Assembly: GCF_946221935.1 (NCBI RefSeq)
Contig: NZ_CAMIGN010000012.1
Span: 1-64,000, forward strand
Source of the DNA: an uncultured Corynebacterium sp.
Lineage (GTDB): Bacteria > Actinomycetota > Actinomycetes > Mycobacteriales > Mycobacteriaceae
Reading direction: 5' to 3'
Length of the DNA: 64,000 nucleotides
The number at the start of each line of letters is the position of its first letter. Positions within the stretch are counted from its first letter, which is position 1. The notes under the pieces are model-generated. The model searched no databases. It had not been told where the DNA came from and worked only from the letters and a program-made list of their open reading frames with translations. This document shows, in pieces, positions 35,797 to 44,948 of the stretch. The translations under genes were made by a program, and so were the position numbers.

Positions 35797-38700
35797 ATGT
35801 CGGTTTTCAGCACTGGCGTGGGGCTAGATACAGCTTTCGGGTACCTAAATCGGCAATTGGAATCTGATCGAGTATTCAACCCAAAGCTGATCTCAAATAC
35901 CCCGGACAACGATATGCTGCGTGCGATCAAGCATGAGCTTAAGCGCGCCCAGAGCTTCGACTTCTCAATCGCTTTCGTCACCTCTTCTGCTTTGGCGTTG
36001 CTAAAGCAAGATCTTCTAGATTTCGAAGGTCGTGGCCGAATCATTACCTCGACCTATTTGCAGTTCAACGAACCTGCGGTCTTTAAGGAACTACTGCAGC
36101 TCACAAATGTCGAGGTGAGAGTTCTTAATGATTCGGTCGATGCCTTTCACAGTAAGGGGTATGTCTTTGAGCATACCGACGGCACAACTGCCATTATCGG
36201 CAGCTCCAATCTCACGCGCAGCGCACTGATTAGCAACTCGGAATGGAACCTTCGTTTCTCGGCTATGCCAGACGGCGACATTGCACTTCAGGTTCGCGAT
36301 GCCATCACTCGGTTGGAAGAACGCTCTGTTCCGCTGACTGCTCAGTGGATTAAAGATTACGAGAAATCTTGGAAGCCAGTTCCTCAACGGAGGCTAATCC
36401 TTGGAGAAAAGGACGAGGTCATCCCCGTTGGCCGGATTCAACCCAATGCAATGCAGTCAGAGGCGCTGGGGAGAATCAAACAGATCCGAGAATCCAATGC
36501 CCGTCGCGCCATCGTGATCTCGGCAACCGGCACGGGTAAGACGATCCTCGCCGCACTCAGTGTTCGCGAAGCCAAGCCGGAAAGAATGCTGTTTATTGTC
36601 CACCGCGAGCAGATTCTGGACAAGGCAATCCTGGAATTCCAAAAGGTCCTCGAAGCCCCGGCAGAGGATTTCGGTAAATACGTTGGTTCCGTGAGGCAAC
36701 AAGACCGTAAGTACGTTTTTGCCAGTGTTCAATCACTCTCGCGTGAAAGGAATCTGCAGGACTTCGACCCCTCGGACTTTGATTTCATCATCGTCGACGA
36801 AGTCCACCGTGCAGGCGCTGAAAGCTACTTGCGCATTCTGGAGCACTTTCAACCCGGTTTCCTCCTGGGTCTGACAGCAACGCCGGAACGTACCGACGGC
36901 TTTAATGTCTTCGAACTTTTTGATTACAACGTGGCCTACGAAATTCGGCTTCAAAAGGCCCTAGAATCAAAGATGCTTGCGCCGTTCAGCTATTACGGCG
37001 TTACAGATTATGTCGATGAACAAGGGAAATCCATCGAGGAGACTAGCTCTCTTTCTCAGCTCCTGTCGACAGACCGAGTGAAGTACCTCTGCGACATGCT
37101 GACCACCTACGGACGGGCGGACAAAGTAACGGGGCTCATGTTCTGCTCGTCTCGAAAGGAAGCGATAGAACTCTCTACCCTTCTCAACAGAGAAACGATT
37201 TTCGGCCATCGCCTTCGTACCAAGGCGCTTACCGGTAGTGATTCAGCGCAAACACGCAATGCCGTTATCGAAGAACTCGAATCGGGTGATCTGGATTACG
37301 TACTGACTGTCGATATATTCAACGAGGGGATCGACATCCCCTCCGTGAACCAAGTGGTCATGCTCCGCAACACCGAATCTGCCATTGTTTTTACGCAACA
37401 ACTCGGCCGTGGCTTGCGCAAAGCGGTTGGCAAGGATCATCTCCGGGTCATCGACTTCATCGGTAACTACAAAAACAATTTCCTTGTCCCCATCGCTCTT
37501 TTTGGCGATAGTTCCCTCAGCAAGGACCTCATCCGCAAGCGGATACGCGATGCCGACGAAGCAGGATCAATCGCAGGAATTAGCAGCATTAGCTTCGACA
37601 AGATCTCTGAACAACGAATCTTGGAAAGCCTTGCCCAAACCACCCTTGACACACTCCCCCAGCTGAAGCAATCATTCTCCGACCTGGCGTTCCGCTTAGG
37701 ACGTCAACCTTGGCGTATCGATTTTGCATTGCACGATACCGTTCAGCCCACAATTATCGCGACCTCGAGGTCCAATAATTATTGGGAATTTTTGGTCCGC
37801 GTGAAAAAGGAAACCCAACTCCCTACTGCAGACGAGAATGCCTTTCTAACTTTCCTTGACAAGGAACTACTTAACGGCCTCCGACCTCCTGAGCTGTTGC
37901 TCATAAGACAGCTGCTCAAAAAGGATTGCGTCTCCGTGGAAGAATTCCGAGCTCTTCTAGGGGGTTACAGCCCACAGCAGAAAGCACAAGGGCTGGATTC
38001 TATAGCCTTGCAATCAGTAAGCAGGATTCTGGACCTAAGCTTCTTCACTAGCAGCGAAAGGGCCAAATACGGCAAACTTCCCCTAGCCAATTTCGACAAC
38101 GATTGTTTCACCATCAGCTCGAAACTTCGCGAATGCTATGACTCCTCGCCACTTTTCGCGCGCCATGTGGACGACGTAATCGAAACTGGTCTCCGCTCTA
38201 ACCGCGAGCACTACAAGTCCCAGGGCAACCTGATTTCCGGTAAGCAGTATTCTCGCAAAGATGTATGTCGCATGTTGAATTGGGAAACCAACCAATACTC
38301 CACCATGTATGGCTACTCCGCTAATGAAGTCACCAAAACCTGCCCGATTTTCATCACCTACCACAAGGCAGATGACATCTCAGATTCCACAAAATACGAA
38401 GATAAATTCGACAGCCCATCGGCAATCAGCTGGTTTACGAAGTCCAACCGGCGCCTAAATAGCAAAATAGAAGCGCGCATCGTTTCCGGGGACTACACCC
38501 TGGAGGTATTTGTGAAAAAGGATGACGCAGAGGGAAACGGCTTCCACTACCTCGGACAAGCCCACTCGCGTGATGCCGTGGAGACGACTATTCCAACAGC
38601 CAAAAAAACTATGCCCATTGTGAATATGCGCCTCGATCTTATGAACCCTGTTTCACCAGATTTGTACGAGTACTTCACAAAACACCCCACCACCAAGTGA
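35797..38700 (+). CDS. PLD-nuclease / SF2 helicase / DUF3427 fusion
   Basis: The 967-residue multidomain protein begins with an N-terminal phospholipase-D-like nuclease domain with the half-HKD motif His118-x-Lys120 and GSSNLT at 135-140. An SF2 (ResIII) helicase core follows, with Walker A SATGTGKT at 242-249, DEVH at 334-337, LTATPER near 359-365, and motif VI QLGRGLRKA near 532. The C-terminal region (about 690-960), with NQYSTMYGYSANE and CPIFITYHK, matches DUF3427. The composition suggests ATP-driven DNA translocation coupled to cleavage, as in restriction-like or defence proteins, but no methyltransferase is present. It is paired with the NUDIX gene and AT-rich relative to the surroundings, suggesting transfer. 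Confidence 0.9.
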   Translation: MSVFSTGVGLDTAFGYLNRQLESDRVFNPKLISNTPDNDMLRAIKHELKRAQSFDFSIAFVTSSALALLKQDLLDFEGRGRIITSTYLQFNEPAVFKELLQLTNVEVRVLNDSVDAFHSKGYVFEHTDGTTAIIGSSNLTRSALISNSEWNLRFSAMPDGDIALQVRDAITRLEERSVPLTAQWIKDYEKSWKPVPQRRLILGEKDEVIPVGRIQPNAMQSEALGRIKQIRESNARRAIVISATGTGKTILAALSVREAKPERMLFIVHREQILDKAILEFQKVLEAPAEDFGKYVGSVRQQDRKYVFASVQSLSRERNLQDFDPSDFDFIIVDEVHRAGAESYLRILEHFQPGFLLGLTATPERTDGFNVFELFDYNVAYEIRLQKALESKMLAPFSYYGVTDYVDEQGKSIEETSSLSQLLSTDRVKYLCDMLTTYGRADKVTGLMFCSSRKEAIELSTLLNRETIFGHRLRTKALTGSDSAQTRNAVIEELESGDLDYVLTVDIFNEGIDIPSVNQVVMLRNTESAIVFTQQLGRGLRKAVGKDHLRVIDFIGNYKNNFLVPIALFGDSSLSKDLIRKRIRDADEAGSIAGISSISFDKISEQRILESLAQTTLDTLPQLKQSFSDLAFRLGRQPWRIDFALHDTVQPTIIATSRSNNYWEFLVRVKKETQLPTADENAFLTFLDKELLNGLRPPELLLIRQLLKKDCVSVEEFRALLGGYSPQQKAQGLDSIALQSVSRILDLSFFTSSERAKYGKLPLANFDNDCFTISSKLRECYDSSPLFARHVDDVIETGLRSNREHYKSQGNLISGKQYSRKDVCRMLNWETNQYSTMYGYSANEVTKTCPIFITYHKADDISDSTKYEDKFDSPSAISWFTKSNRRLNSKIEARIVSGDYTLEVFVKKDDAEGNGFHYLGQAHSRDAVETTIPTAKKTMPIVNMRLDLMNPVSPDLYEYFTKHPTTK

Positions 38701-38820
38701 CGTTTTTGAGGGCGTAACGCCACCACAGTCCTCTATAGTCGGTGGCATAGGCGCGCCCGCGGGAATGTGGGCGTCACGAGGACAGAGCCACTAAGAGAAT
38801 CACAGAAAGGTCAACATACC

Positions 38821-39138
38821 ATGATCGTCACCACCACTAACTCCGTCGAGGGGCACCGCATCGCCCAGTACCTGCGCATCGTCTCGGGCGAGACCGTTGC
38901 CGGCATCAACATGTTCAAGGACATCGGCGCGGGCTTCCGCAACCTCACCGGTGGCCGTTCCTCCAGCTACGAGGGCGAGATCCTACAAGCCCGCGAGTCC
39001 GCGTTGAAGGAGATGGTGGATCGCGCCCTGGAGATGGGCGCGCACGGCATCGTCGGTGTGGATGTGGACTACGAAACCCTGGGTCAGGGTGGCATGGTGA
39101 TGGTCAGCGCAACCGGCACTGCCGTCACTTTTCAGTAA
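38821..39138 (+). CDS. YbjQ (UPF0145) family protein
   Basis: The ATG at 38821 follows AGAAAGG and gives 105 residues, the normal family length. Family features are EGHRIAQYLRIVSGETVAGINMFKDIGAGFRNLTGGRSSSYEGEI split across residues 10-53 and MGAHGIVGVDVDYE near 81-94. Members form small pentameric or decameric rings; their function is poorly known, with suggested heavy-metal or stress links. A longer in-frame start at 38767 is not supported. Confidence 0.92.
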   Translation: MIVTTTNSVEGHRIAQYLRIVSGETVAGINMFKDIGAGFRNLTGGRSSSYEGEILQARESALKEMVDRALEMGAHGIVGVDVDYETLGQGGMVMVSATGTAVTFQ

Positions 39139-39165
39139 GGACGTTTAACCCGGTGCGAGCCGGGC

Positions 39166-39942
39166 TTACACCTGGTCGAGCGGGCGGATCATAATTGATT
39201 CGACGTCCATGTGGCGGGGACGATCCGCAATCCAACGAATAGCCTCGCCGATGTCTTTGGCCTGCAAGTTTAGTTTGTCGGCGTATACCTCTGCGGCTCG
39301 CTCGGCGTCTCCCTTAAAACGATTCAGGCTGAAGTCCGTGGCAACCCGCCCCGGATCGACCTGGCACACACGCACACCTGTTTCGGCGAACTCCATGCGC
39401 ATTACGTCGGTCAGCGCAGTTTGTCCGAACTTGGCGGCATTGTAGCCCGCACCACCGCGATATGCGCCGCGACCTGCAACGGAAACAACATTAACCACCT
39501 GCGGTGCCTCCGTGACTTTCAACTGATCGAAAAGCGCACGGGTTACCTCCAACGTGCCCATCACATTCGCCTCAAACATCCAGCGCCAATCCGCCGGGTC
39601 AGCTTCGAGAACCGGATCTAGTCCGCGAGCGCCACCCGCGTTGTTGACCAGCAGATCCAGCTTGGAGCCCGTCAGCTCAGCCAGGGCGGCGGTGAAATTA
39701 TCTATTGACGCCTTATCCGTCACATCGAGCGCAAGAGGCGTTGCCTTGCCGCCCTCCTGAGCGATGTCTTGCGCAACTTCCTCGAGCTTTTCTAGGCGAC
39801 GAGCCGCCAGAATGACGTACCAACCATCTGCAGCTAAAAGCTTCGCAGTAGCTTCGCCGATTCCTGCGCTGGCTCCGGTCACGACAGCGATGCGAGTGTG
39901 AGACGGTGGGGTGATCGTGGATGCTGCATTGTTAGTGGTCAT
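39166..39942 (-). CDS. Short-chain dehydrogenase/reductase (SDR)
   Basis: This is a classical SDR of 258 residues: TGASAGIGEAT cofactor motif (about 21-31), NNAGG near 104, a Tyr-x-x-x-Lys site in YNAAKFG near 170, and a preceding Ser in SVAG. It resembles the YdfG group acting on 3-hydroxy acids such as L-allo-threonine; the substrate is not proven. ATG at 39942 with GGAG upstream is preferred over an in-frame TTG nine bases earlier. Confidence 0.9.
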   Translation of the reverse strand: MTTNNAASTITPPSHTRIAVVTGASAGIGEATAKLLAADGWYVILAARRLEKLEEVAQDIAQEGGKATPLALDVTDKASIDNFTAALAELTGSKLDLLVNNAGGARGLDPVLEADPADWRWMFEANVMGTLEVTRALFDQLKVTEAPQVVNVVSVAGRGAYRGGAGYNAAKFGQTALTDVMRMEFAETGVRVCQVDPGRVATDFSLNRFKGDAERAAEVYADKLNLQAKDIGEAIRWIADRPRHMDVESIMIRPLDQV

Positions 39943-40088
39943 AGGCTCCAATGTAGCTGCTAGAAAAGTCCGGGAAAGCGTTATTCCATAACGGGTGTTA
40001 GGGATTCATTCAACGCAATGCGGGTTTCTAACCTATGCATTAACCTCTTGGGTAATAAGTAGCGTTTAATTAACCCTAAGGATCTGCC

Positions 40089-41096
40089 ATGTCTAACAAT
40101 TACAATGGCGGGGGCTTCCCGGAACCCGGCAACAACCCCCAGAACAACCCTGGCCAAAACTCAAACCAGAACCCATTTGGTCAGCAGCCTCAGGGTGGAC
40201 AGCAGTACCCGGGAGCACAGAACCAAGGCCAACAGCCGTATGGTCAGCAAGGTTATGGGCAACAGGGACAGCCGGGCTATGGCCAACAGGGCCAGCCAGG
40301 TTACGGCCAGCAGGATTATGGGCAGCAGAGCCAGCCAAGTCAGCAGGCTCACAATCCCTTCAACTCTCAGCCCTATGGCGCTTATGGCCAGCCAAATAAC
40401 TCCGGTGGAAACGGCGGCAATGGGAACAGCGGCAAGATCATCGGCATCATCGTCGCCGCACTTCTCGTCATCGGTCTCGTCATCGGTGGCTACTTCTTCC
40501 TGAATAAGGACGATGGTGGCGATGACTCAAACACCGCGAAGTCTGAAACCTCCAGTTCGTCAGAAGACACCGGCGAGGAGACGTCCTCCAGCTCTTCCGA
40601 GTCCAGCAGTGAGTCGTCTTCCTCTGAGTCTTCTGAGTCCTCGACGTCTTCCACAAAAGAACCGGCAAAGCGTGGCGATATCGGCGGGCCGGATGATTCG
40701 ATGCTGAAGAAGTACGCCGATGCGATGCCCGCGAAGATGAAGGACATGGTTCAAGACTGCAAATCCGGAAGCTTTGAGCTTGCACGAGAGAACAACCGCA
40801 AGGTCGACGGAATGCGGTGCAACGGCGTTTGGTACACCGCTTGGGAATTCAAGCTCGTCGACTTCGTCAACGATCCCAAGTTCGCAAAGAATGAGATCGA
40901 CTACCTGAAGAACCACGATGCGCAAATCTGGTCCGATGACCCGAATAACTTCGCGGGATACTTGGAAAGCGATATCTCGCCGATTGTCTTCGTCATCAAC
41001 AAGGACAAGGGAATCGTCATGGAGACCAAGATGCCCCTGAAGAAGAAGGACGATTTGGAAAAGGTCCTGACGGAACTGGGCTACAAGAAGAACTAA
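40089..41096 (+). CDS. Low-complexity membrane-anchored protein, paralogue 1
   Basis: The 335-residue protein has four parts. A Gln/Gly/Asn/Pro-rich cytoplasmic N terminus (1-115) contains repeats such as GQQGQPGYGQQ. One transmembrane helix follows (about 118-136, IIGIIVAALLVIGLVIGGYFF), then a Ser/Glu stalk (about 145-190). A C-terminal extracytoplasmic domain of about 140 residues starts with KRGDIGGPDDS and holds two cysteines (VQDCKSG, MRCNGV). No known family is recognised. The gene 157 bp downstream encodes the same architecture with a homologous C-terminal domain. Confidence 0.85.
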   Translation: MSNNYNGGGFPEPGNNPQNNPGQNSNQNPFGQQPQGGQQYPGAQNQGQQPYGQQGYGQQGQPGYGQQGQPGYGQQDYGQQSQPSQQAHNPFNSQPYGAYGQPNNSGGNGGNGNSGKIIGIIVAALLVIGLVIGGYFFLNKDDGGDDSNTAKSETSSSSEDTGEETSSSSSESSSESSSSESSESSTSSTKEPAKRGDIGGPDDSMLKKYADAMPAKMKDMVQDCKSGSFELARENNRKVDGMRCNGVWYTAWEFKLVDFVNDPKFAKNEIDYLKNHDAQIWSDDPNNFAGYLESDISPIVFVINKDKGIVMETKMPLKKKDDLEKVLTELGYKKN

Positions 41097-41252
41097 CGCT
41101 TCCGCGTACCCCCGTTGTTTACCCCTATCTCTCTGATGTTCGCCAGCGCGGAACATCGCACGCAGCCAAACGCATTCGACTACTGAACGCGCTGAAAAAG
41201 GCGCGACCACAAGGTTGATACGTTTCTATGAGGTCTAAAGGATTTAACCCAC

Positions 41253-42257
41253 ATGACGAACAATAACCCTTTCGGTAACACCCCCAATCCGGGTGAGAAC
41301 AATGGCGACTTTAACCCCTTCGGCAACGGTTCCAACGCGTCGAATGAGACGACCCAGTGGAACCAAAACCAAGCACAGCCACAGAGCCAACAGCCAGGCC
41401 AACCCGGTAGCTACGGCCAGCCCGTTTCTCAGAACGGTTACGGCTCACAAGGCACCCCGGGTAACCAAGGCAACCAAGCTGCGCCCGGCTTTTCCGGCCA
41501 GCCGGGGCAGAATCCTTTTGCCGGTAGTCAGCCCACCGCCTATGGCCAGACCCCGAGTGGCGGCGGAGGCGGCGGAAAGGTCGTTGGCATCATCGCTGCG
41601 CTCGTCCTTGTCATCGGCCTAGCAGTAGGTGGCTACTTCTTCGTGACCAAGGATGACGGTTCTAGCGATGAAAACACCAGCGCACAGGAATCCGAGACCA
41701 CAACCGCTGAGGAAGATCCGGGTTCGGAGACAAGTTCTGAGGAAAACGGCGCCGAGGAGACCAGCAGTTCTTCCAGTAGCTCGTCAAGCAGCTCCAGTGC
41801 CGCTACGTCGACTGTGGCACAACGCGGCGACATTGGTGGCCCGGACGATTCTCTCACCGAGCCGTACAAGGGCGCAATGCCTACAAAGATCAACGACCTG
41901 ATCAACAAGTGCGAGACTGGCACTTTCAACCTGCGCTACGACTACAGCTCCAAGTCCAACCGCGAGGTTAAGGGCTCGAAGTGTAAGGGCGTAAAGGACA
42001 GCCCTTGGGCTTATTGGTCGGTGGACTTCGTTGATGACACGGAGTACGCCAATCAGCAGGCAAAGGATCTCAAAGACCACAATGCGACAATTATCAACGA
42101 TGACCCGAACGCATTCGCGGGTTACATCGAAGAAACCGCCAAGATTTATGTCTTTGTCATCAATAAGGACAAGCACATCACCATGGAGTCTGAACTCTTC
42201 GGTGGCGACACCGAAGAAGCTGAGCAGCTGATGGAGCAGCTGGGCTACAAGAAGTAG
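41253..42257 (+). CDS. Low-complexity membrane-anchored protein, paralogue 2
   Basis: The 334 residues have the same order as paralogue 1: Asn/Gln/Gly-rich N terminus (1-105), one helix (about 111-130, VVGIIAALVLVIGLAVGGYFF), a Glu/Thr/Ser stalk with a long Ser run (about 170-185), and a C-terminal domain with the same hallmarks QRGDIGGPDDS, a CETG/CKGV cysteine pair, DDPNAFAGY, VFVINKDK and a final LGYKK. The upstream gap of 157 bp may carry its own promoter. The function is unknown; a cell-envelope sensor or anchor is possible. Confidence 0.85.
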   Translation: MTNNNPFGNTPNPGENNGDFNPFGNGSNASNETTQWNQNQAQPQSQQPGQPGSYGQPVSQNGYGSQGTPGNQGNQAAPGFSGQPGQNPFAGSQPTAYGQTPSGGGGGGKVVGIIAALVLVIGLAVGGYFFVTKDDGSSDENTSAQESETTTAEEDPGSETSSEENGAEETSSSSSSSSSSSSAATSTVAQRGDIGGPDDSLTEPYKGAMPTKINDLINKCETGTFNLRYDYSSKSNREVKGSKCKGVKDSPWAYWSVDFVDDTEYANQQAKDLKDHNATIINDDPNAFAGYIEETAKIYVFVINKDKHITMESELFGGDTEEAEQLMEQLGYKK

Positions 42258-42266
42258 AAAGACTTC

Positions 42267-42692
42267 TTAGAGTGGCTTGATCCAGCCCTGTTGCACGGCG
42301 TACTGGTAGCCGCCAACCGCTGCAGCACCCAGCGCAACTGCGCCAACGATGCCGCCGACCCAGGCTAGGATGCCTGCGATCGGCGGCGCTTCTTTGCCCA
42401 AAGAACCTGCCGGGTCAGTGCTACCCAGGGGGAAGGTCTTCAGCAGCCATTCTGCGCCCGGGTTCGCCGACTCCACACTGCTGGCCAACGAACCTTCGTT
42501 GGTTGCCTGCGGATTTGTGGGGTTGTGATCCGGGTCGACCGGCTGAGTAATAGGGGCGGTGCTGGAACCCCTGCCCTCTGACGGTGCGATCGCTTGCGCC
42601 GGAGCAGCGCCGGCGACGCTGACCGCGCCGAGGGTAATGGTGCTTGCGGTGACTAGTGCGGTTAGGGACTTGGAAGAAGAAAAGATCCTCAT
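42267..42692 (-). CDS. Small secreted or membrane-anchored protein
   Basis: The 141-residue protein has a signal peptide (basic start then LTALVTASTITLGAVSVAGAA, cleavage probably after AQA at about 34), a Pro/Ser/Asn-rich middle, and a C-terminal hydrophobic segment (about 109-128, ILAWVGGIVGAVALGAAAVGGY). No family is recognised. It lies 9 bp from the convergent paralogue gene and just downstream of metB on the same strand. Confidence 0.75.
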   Translation of the reverse strand: MRIFSSSKSLTALVTASTITLGAVSVAGAAPAQAIAPSEGRGSSTAPITQPVDPDHNPTNPQATNEGSLASSVESANPGAEWLLKTFPLGSTDPAGSLGKEAPPIAGILAWVGGIVGAVALGAAAVGGYQYAVQQGWIKPL

Positions 42693-42704
42693 AAGTCCAA
42701 TAGT

Positions 42705-43868
42705 TTAGAGCTGCTCCAGAGCCTGTGCGATATCTGCGAGCAGATCCTCTAGATCTTCAATACCGATGGAGATGCGAACCAGGTCGCGGGGAACCTCCAG
42801 CTGCGACCCTGCCACCGATTGGTGAGTCATAGTCGCCGGGTGTTCCAACAGAGATTCCACTCCGCCCAACGACTCAGCCAGGCAAATCAACTTGGTGGAC
42901 TGGCAGAACTTCAGCGCTGCCTCCTCCGAGTGGAAACGAACGGAGATCATTCCGCCAAATCCCTTACCCGTGGACTGGCGCTTGGCCACCTCGTGACCTG
43001 GGTGCTGTGGTAGGCCAGGGTACAAAACGGTCGCTATCTCCGCGCGTTCGTCGAGGTACTCCGCAATGGCCTGTGCATTCGAACAGTGACGATCCATGCG
43101 CACACCCAAGGTTTTCAAACCACGGGCATTGAGATAGGCATCGAATGGCGAGGCGATGGGGCCGGCTCCACCGAGCAGGAACTCCAGATCTTCATCCAGT
43201 TTCGCGTCATTGCTTACAATCGCGCCACCCACCACATCGGAGTGTCCGCCAATGTACTTTGTGGTCGAGTGCAGCACCACGTCCGCCCCCAGGTCTAGAG
43301 GTCGCTGCAGGTAGGGGCTAAAGAAGGTGTTATCCACGATCAGCTTCGGGCGTGTGGGGGCGTCGCCACCATATTCATCGGCGAGAACATCGGCGATGGC
43401 GGCGATGTCGGACACAGCGAGCAGCGGGTTCGTCGGAGTCTCCAACCACACCAGCTTCGTCTGCGGGGTCAGCGCGGCGCGCACTGCCTCTGCGTCGGTG
43501 GTGTCCACTACGGTGAAGTCCACGTTCCAGTCCTTGAAAGCGGTCGCAATCAGGCGGTATGTGCCACCGTAGGCGTCGTGTCCCATAATCAAGTGATCGC
43601 CGGGGCGTAGCAAAACCCGCAAAAGGTGATCAGTTGCGGCCATGCCAGAGGCATACACGCGGCCGAACTCCCCGCCCTCAAGGGCTGCGATGGTACGGGC
43701 AAGCGAGTCCACGGTTGGATTAGCTACTCGTCCGTACTCGTATCCGCCGCGCAGGTTATTCGGCGCGTTCTGAGCGAAGGTGGTGGATGCGTAGATCGGG
43801 ATATTGATGGAGCCCATGAACTCGTCGGGCTCGTACCCTGCATGGATGGCATCTGTGTTGTGGGCCAT
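42705..43868 (-). CDS. metB: Cystathionine gamma-synthase
   Basis: The 387-residue PLP enzyme of the Cys/Met metabolism family contains the N-terminal IPIYASTTFAQ and YEYGRVANPTVDSLARTIAALEGG, an SGMAA loop, and the PLP-lysine site HSTTKYIGGHSDVVGG near residues 197-211. It converts an O-acyl-homoserine plus cysteine to cystathionine in methionine synthesis. AGGAG lies 5 nt before ATG. An exact McbR operator about 84 bp upstream fits its known control in C. glutamicum. Confidence 0.94.
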   Translation of the reverse strand: MAHNTDAIHAGYEPDEFMGSINIPIYASTTFAQNAPNNLRGGYEYGRVANPTVDSLARTIAALEGGEFGRVYASGMAATDHLLRVLLRPGDHLIMGHDAYGGTYRLIATAFKDWNVDFTVVDTTDAEAVRAALTPQTKLVWLETPTNPLLAVSDIAAIADVLADEYGGDAPTRPKLIVDNTFFSPYLQRPLDLGADVVLHSTTKYIGGHSDVVGGAIVSNDAKLDEDLEFLLGGAGPIASPFDAYLNARGLKTLGVRMDRHCSNAQAIAEYLDERAEIATVLYPGLPQHPGHEVAKRQSTGKGFGGMISVRFHSEEAALKFCQSTKLICLAESLGGVESLLEHPATMTHQSVAGSQLEVPRDLVRISIGIEDLEDLLADIAQALEQL

Positions 43869-43951
43869 GGAAACTCCTCTTCGAACTATCGCTTGTCAGT
43901 GCTTAGGTGGCGCTGCGTCTGACGATTCAGCGCGCAATGTTTCAACAAGTA

Positions 43952-43967
43952 TAGACCAAGCAGTCTA
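43952..43967. promoter_or_regulatory. McbR operator upstream of metB
   Basis: TAGACCAAGCAGTCTA is an exact match to the McbR consensus TAGAC-N6-GTCTA. McbR represses methionine and cysteine biosynthesis genes in corynebacteria in response to S-adenosylhomocysteine. Its place 84 bp before metB makes regulation of this gene very likely. Confidence 0.9.
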
Positions 43968-44021
43968 GTTTGCGGCAATAATGGATAGATCGAAACTCAC
44001 AGTCGCGATGCCCGCGCTCTA

Positions 44022-44792
44022 CTAGCAACGCCCCAGTTCGCGCTGAATAGCCTCCTTTTCCGCCGGGGTGACCCACAGCTGATACTCCGCTTTTACCCGC
44101 ACCTGGGTAGAGACATAAGTGCAGCGGAATCCCTTGTTTTTCGGCATCCACGTGGCGGCATCACCAGCGCCTTTTTGCATATTGGACGGCCCGTCCACGG
44201 CCAGCAGGTTCAACGGATCATTGGCGAATTCCTCGCGCCGTTCCGGCGTGAGCTGCTGCGCTCCTTTCTGCCACGCATCGGCAAGCGCCACCACATGGTC
44301 GATCTGCACCGCCTGGCTGGTGTTCTGCCCACGGACAAAATGAATCAGCTGGCCGGTGTAGGGATCCTGCAAGTCCCCACTTTGCACCCGGCAACCCTTC
44401 GGAGCTTCCACATTGGTGAGGTCGCGGGCAAGAATATCGTTGCGCTGATCACAACCATTACGGTCGATATCCTTCCAGCGCTGGCCAAATTGGTCGCGAC
44501 TATAACCCGTCTTCGGCGCACGTCCCTTCACCGCCAACGTCTCCAGAAGGTCGAGCGTGTTCTGCTGGTGAAGCGACCGTTCGGGCGTGACCGGTTGCTC
44601 TGAGTGTTGCGGTTGTTGCGGCTGCTCCGGCTCAGCTGTCACCGTTTCGGCAGGTTGTTCTATGGGAGCGTGCGAAGTTTGTGACGCTGAACTTGCGCCC
44701 TCTAGAAACTCCGCTCCCTCTGCACAACTGCCGAGCAGCAGGCTCACTCCTGCAATTAGCGCCAGTGCGCCACCACTCAACCTATTGCTCAT
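44022..44792 (-). CDS. Secreted HNH (DUF1524-type) nuclease lipoprotein
   Basis: The 256-residue protein starts with a lipoprotein signal (ALALIAGVSLLLGSC, lipidation expected at Cys23), followed by a Gln/Pro/Glu-rich linker (25-75). The nuclease domain (about 78-256) has the family motifs GYSRDQFGQRWKDIDRNGCDQRNDIL, QIDHVVALADAWQKGA with the His of the beta-beta-alpha-metal site, and NLLAVDGPSNMQKGAGDAATWMP with the conserved Asn. It is expected to be anchored outside the membrane and to cut nucleic acid. The role could be nutrient use or killing of competitors. Confidence 0.88.
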   Translation of the reverse strand: MSNRLSGGALALIAGVSLLLGSCAEGAEFLEGASSASQTSHAPIEQPAETVTAEPEQPQQPQHSEQPVTPERSLHQQNTLDLLETLAVKGRAPKTGYSRDQFGQRWKDIDRNGCDQRNDILARDLTNVEAPKGCRVQSGDLQDPYTGQLIHFVRGQNTSQAVQIDHVVALADAWQKGAQQLTPERREEFANDPLNLLAVDGPSNMQKGAGDAATWMPKNKGFRCTYVSTQVRVKAEYQLWVTPAEKEAIQRELGRC

Positions 44793-44948
44793 AGTTCATC
44801 ACGCTAGCAATCGCTCCAGACATACCCGCGTGGTATCCGTCTATAGTTTCGAACACGCGTGCGACCCGGCGCGAACGTAGTGGCGTCACAAAAAGAGAAT
44901 ACTTTTATACCTGCCCACCGTGACCGGGCGCGGTAGCATAAACGCATC

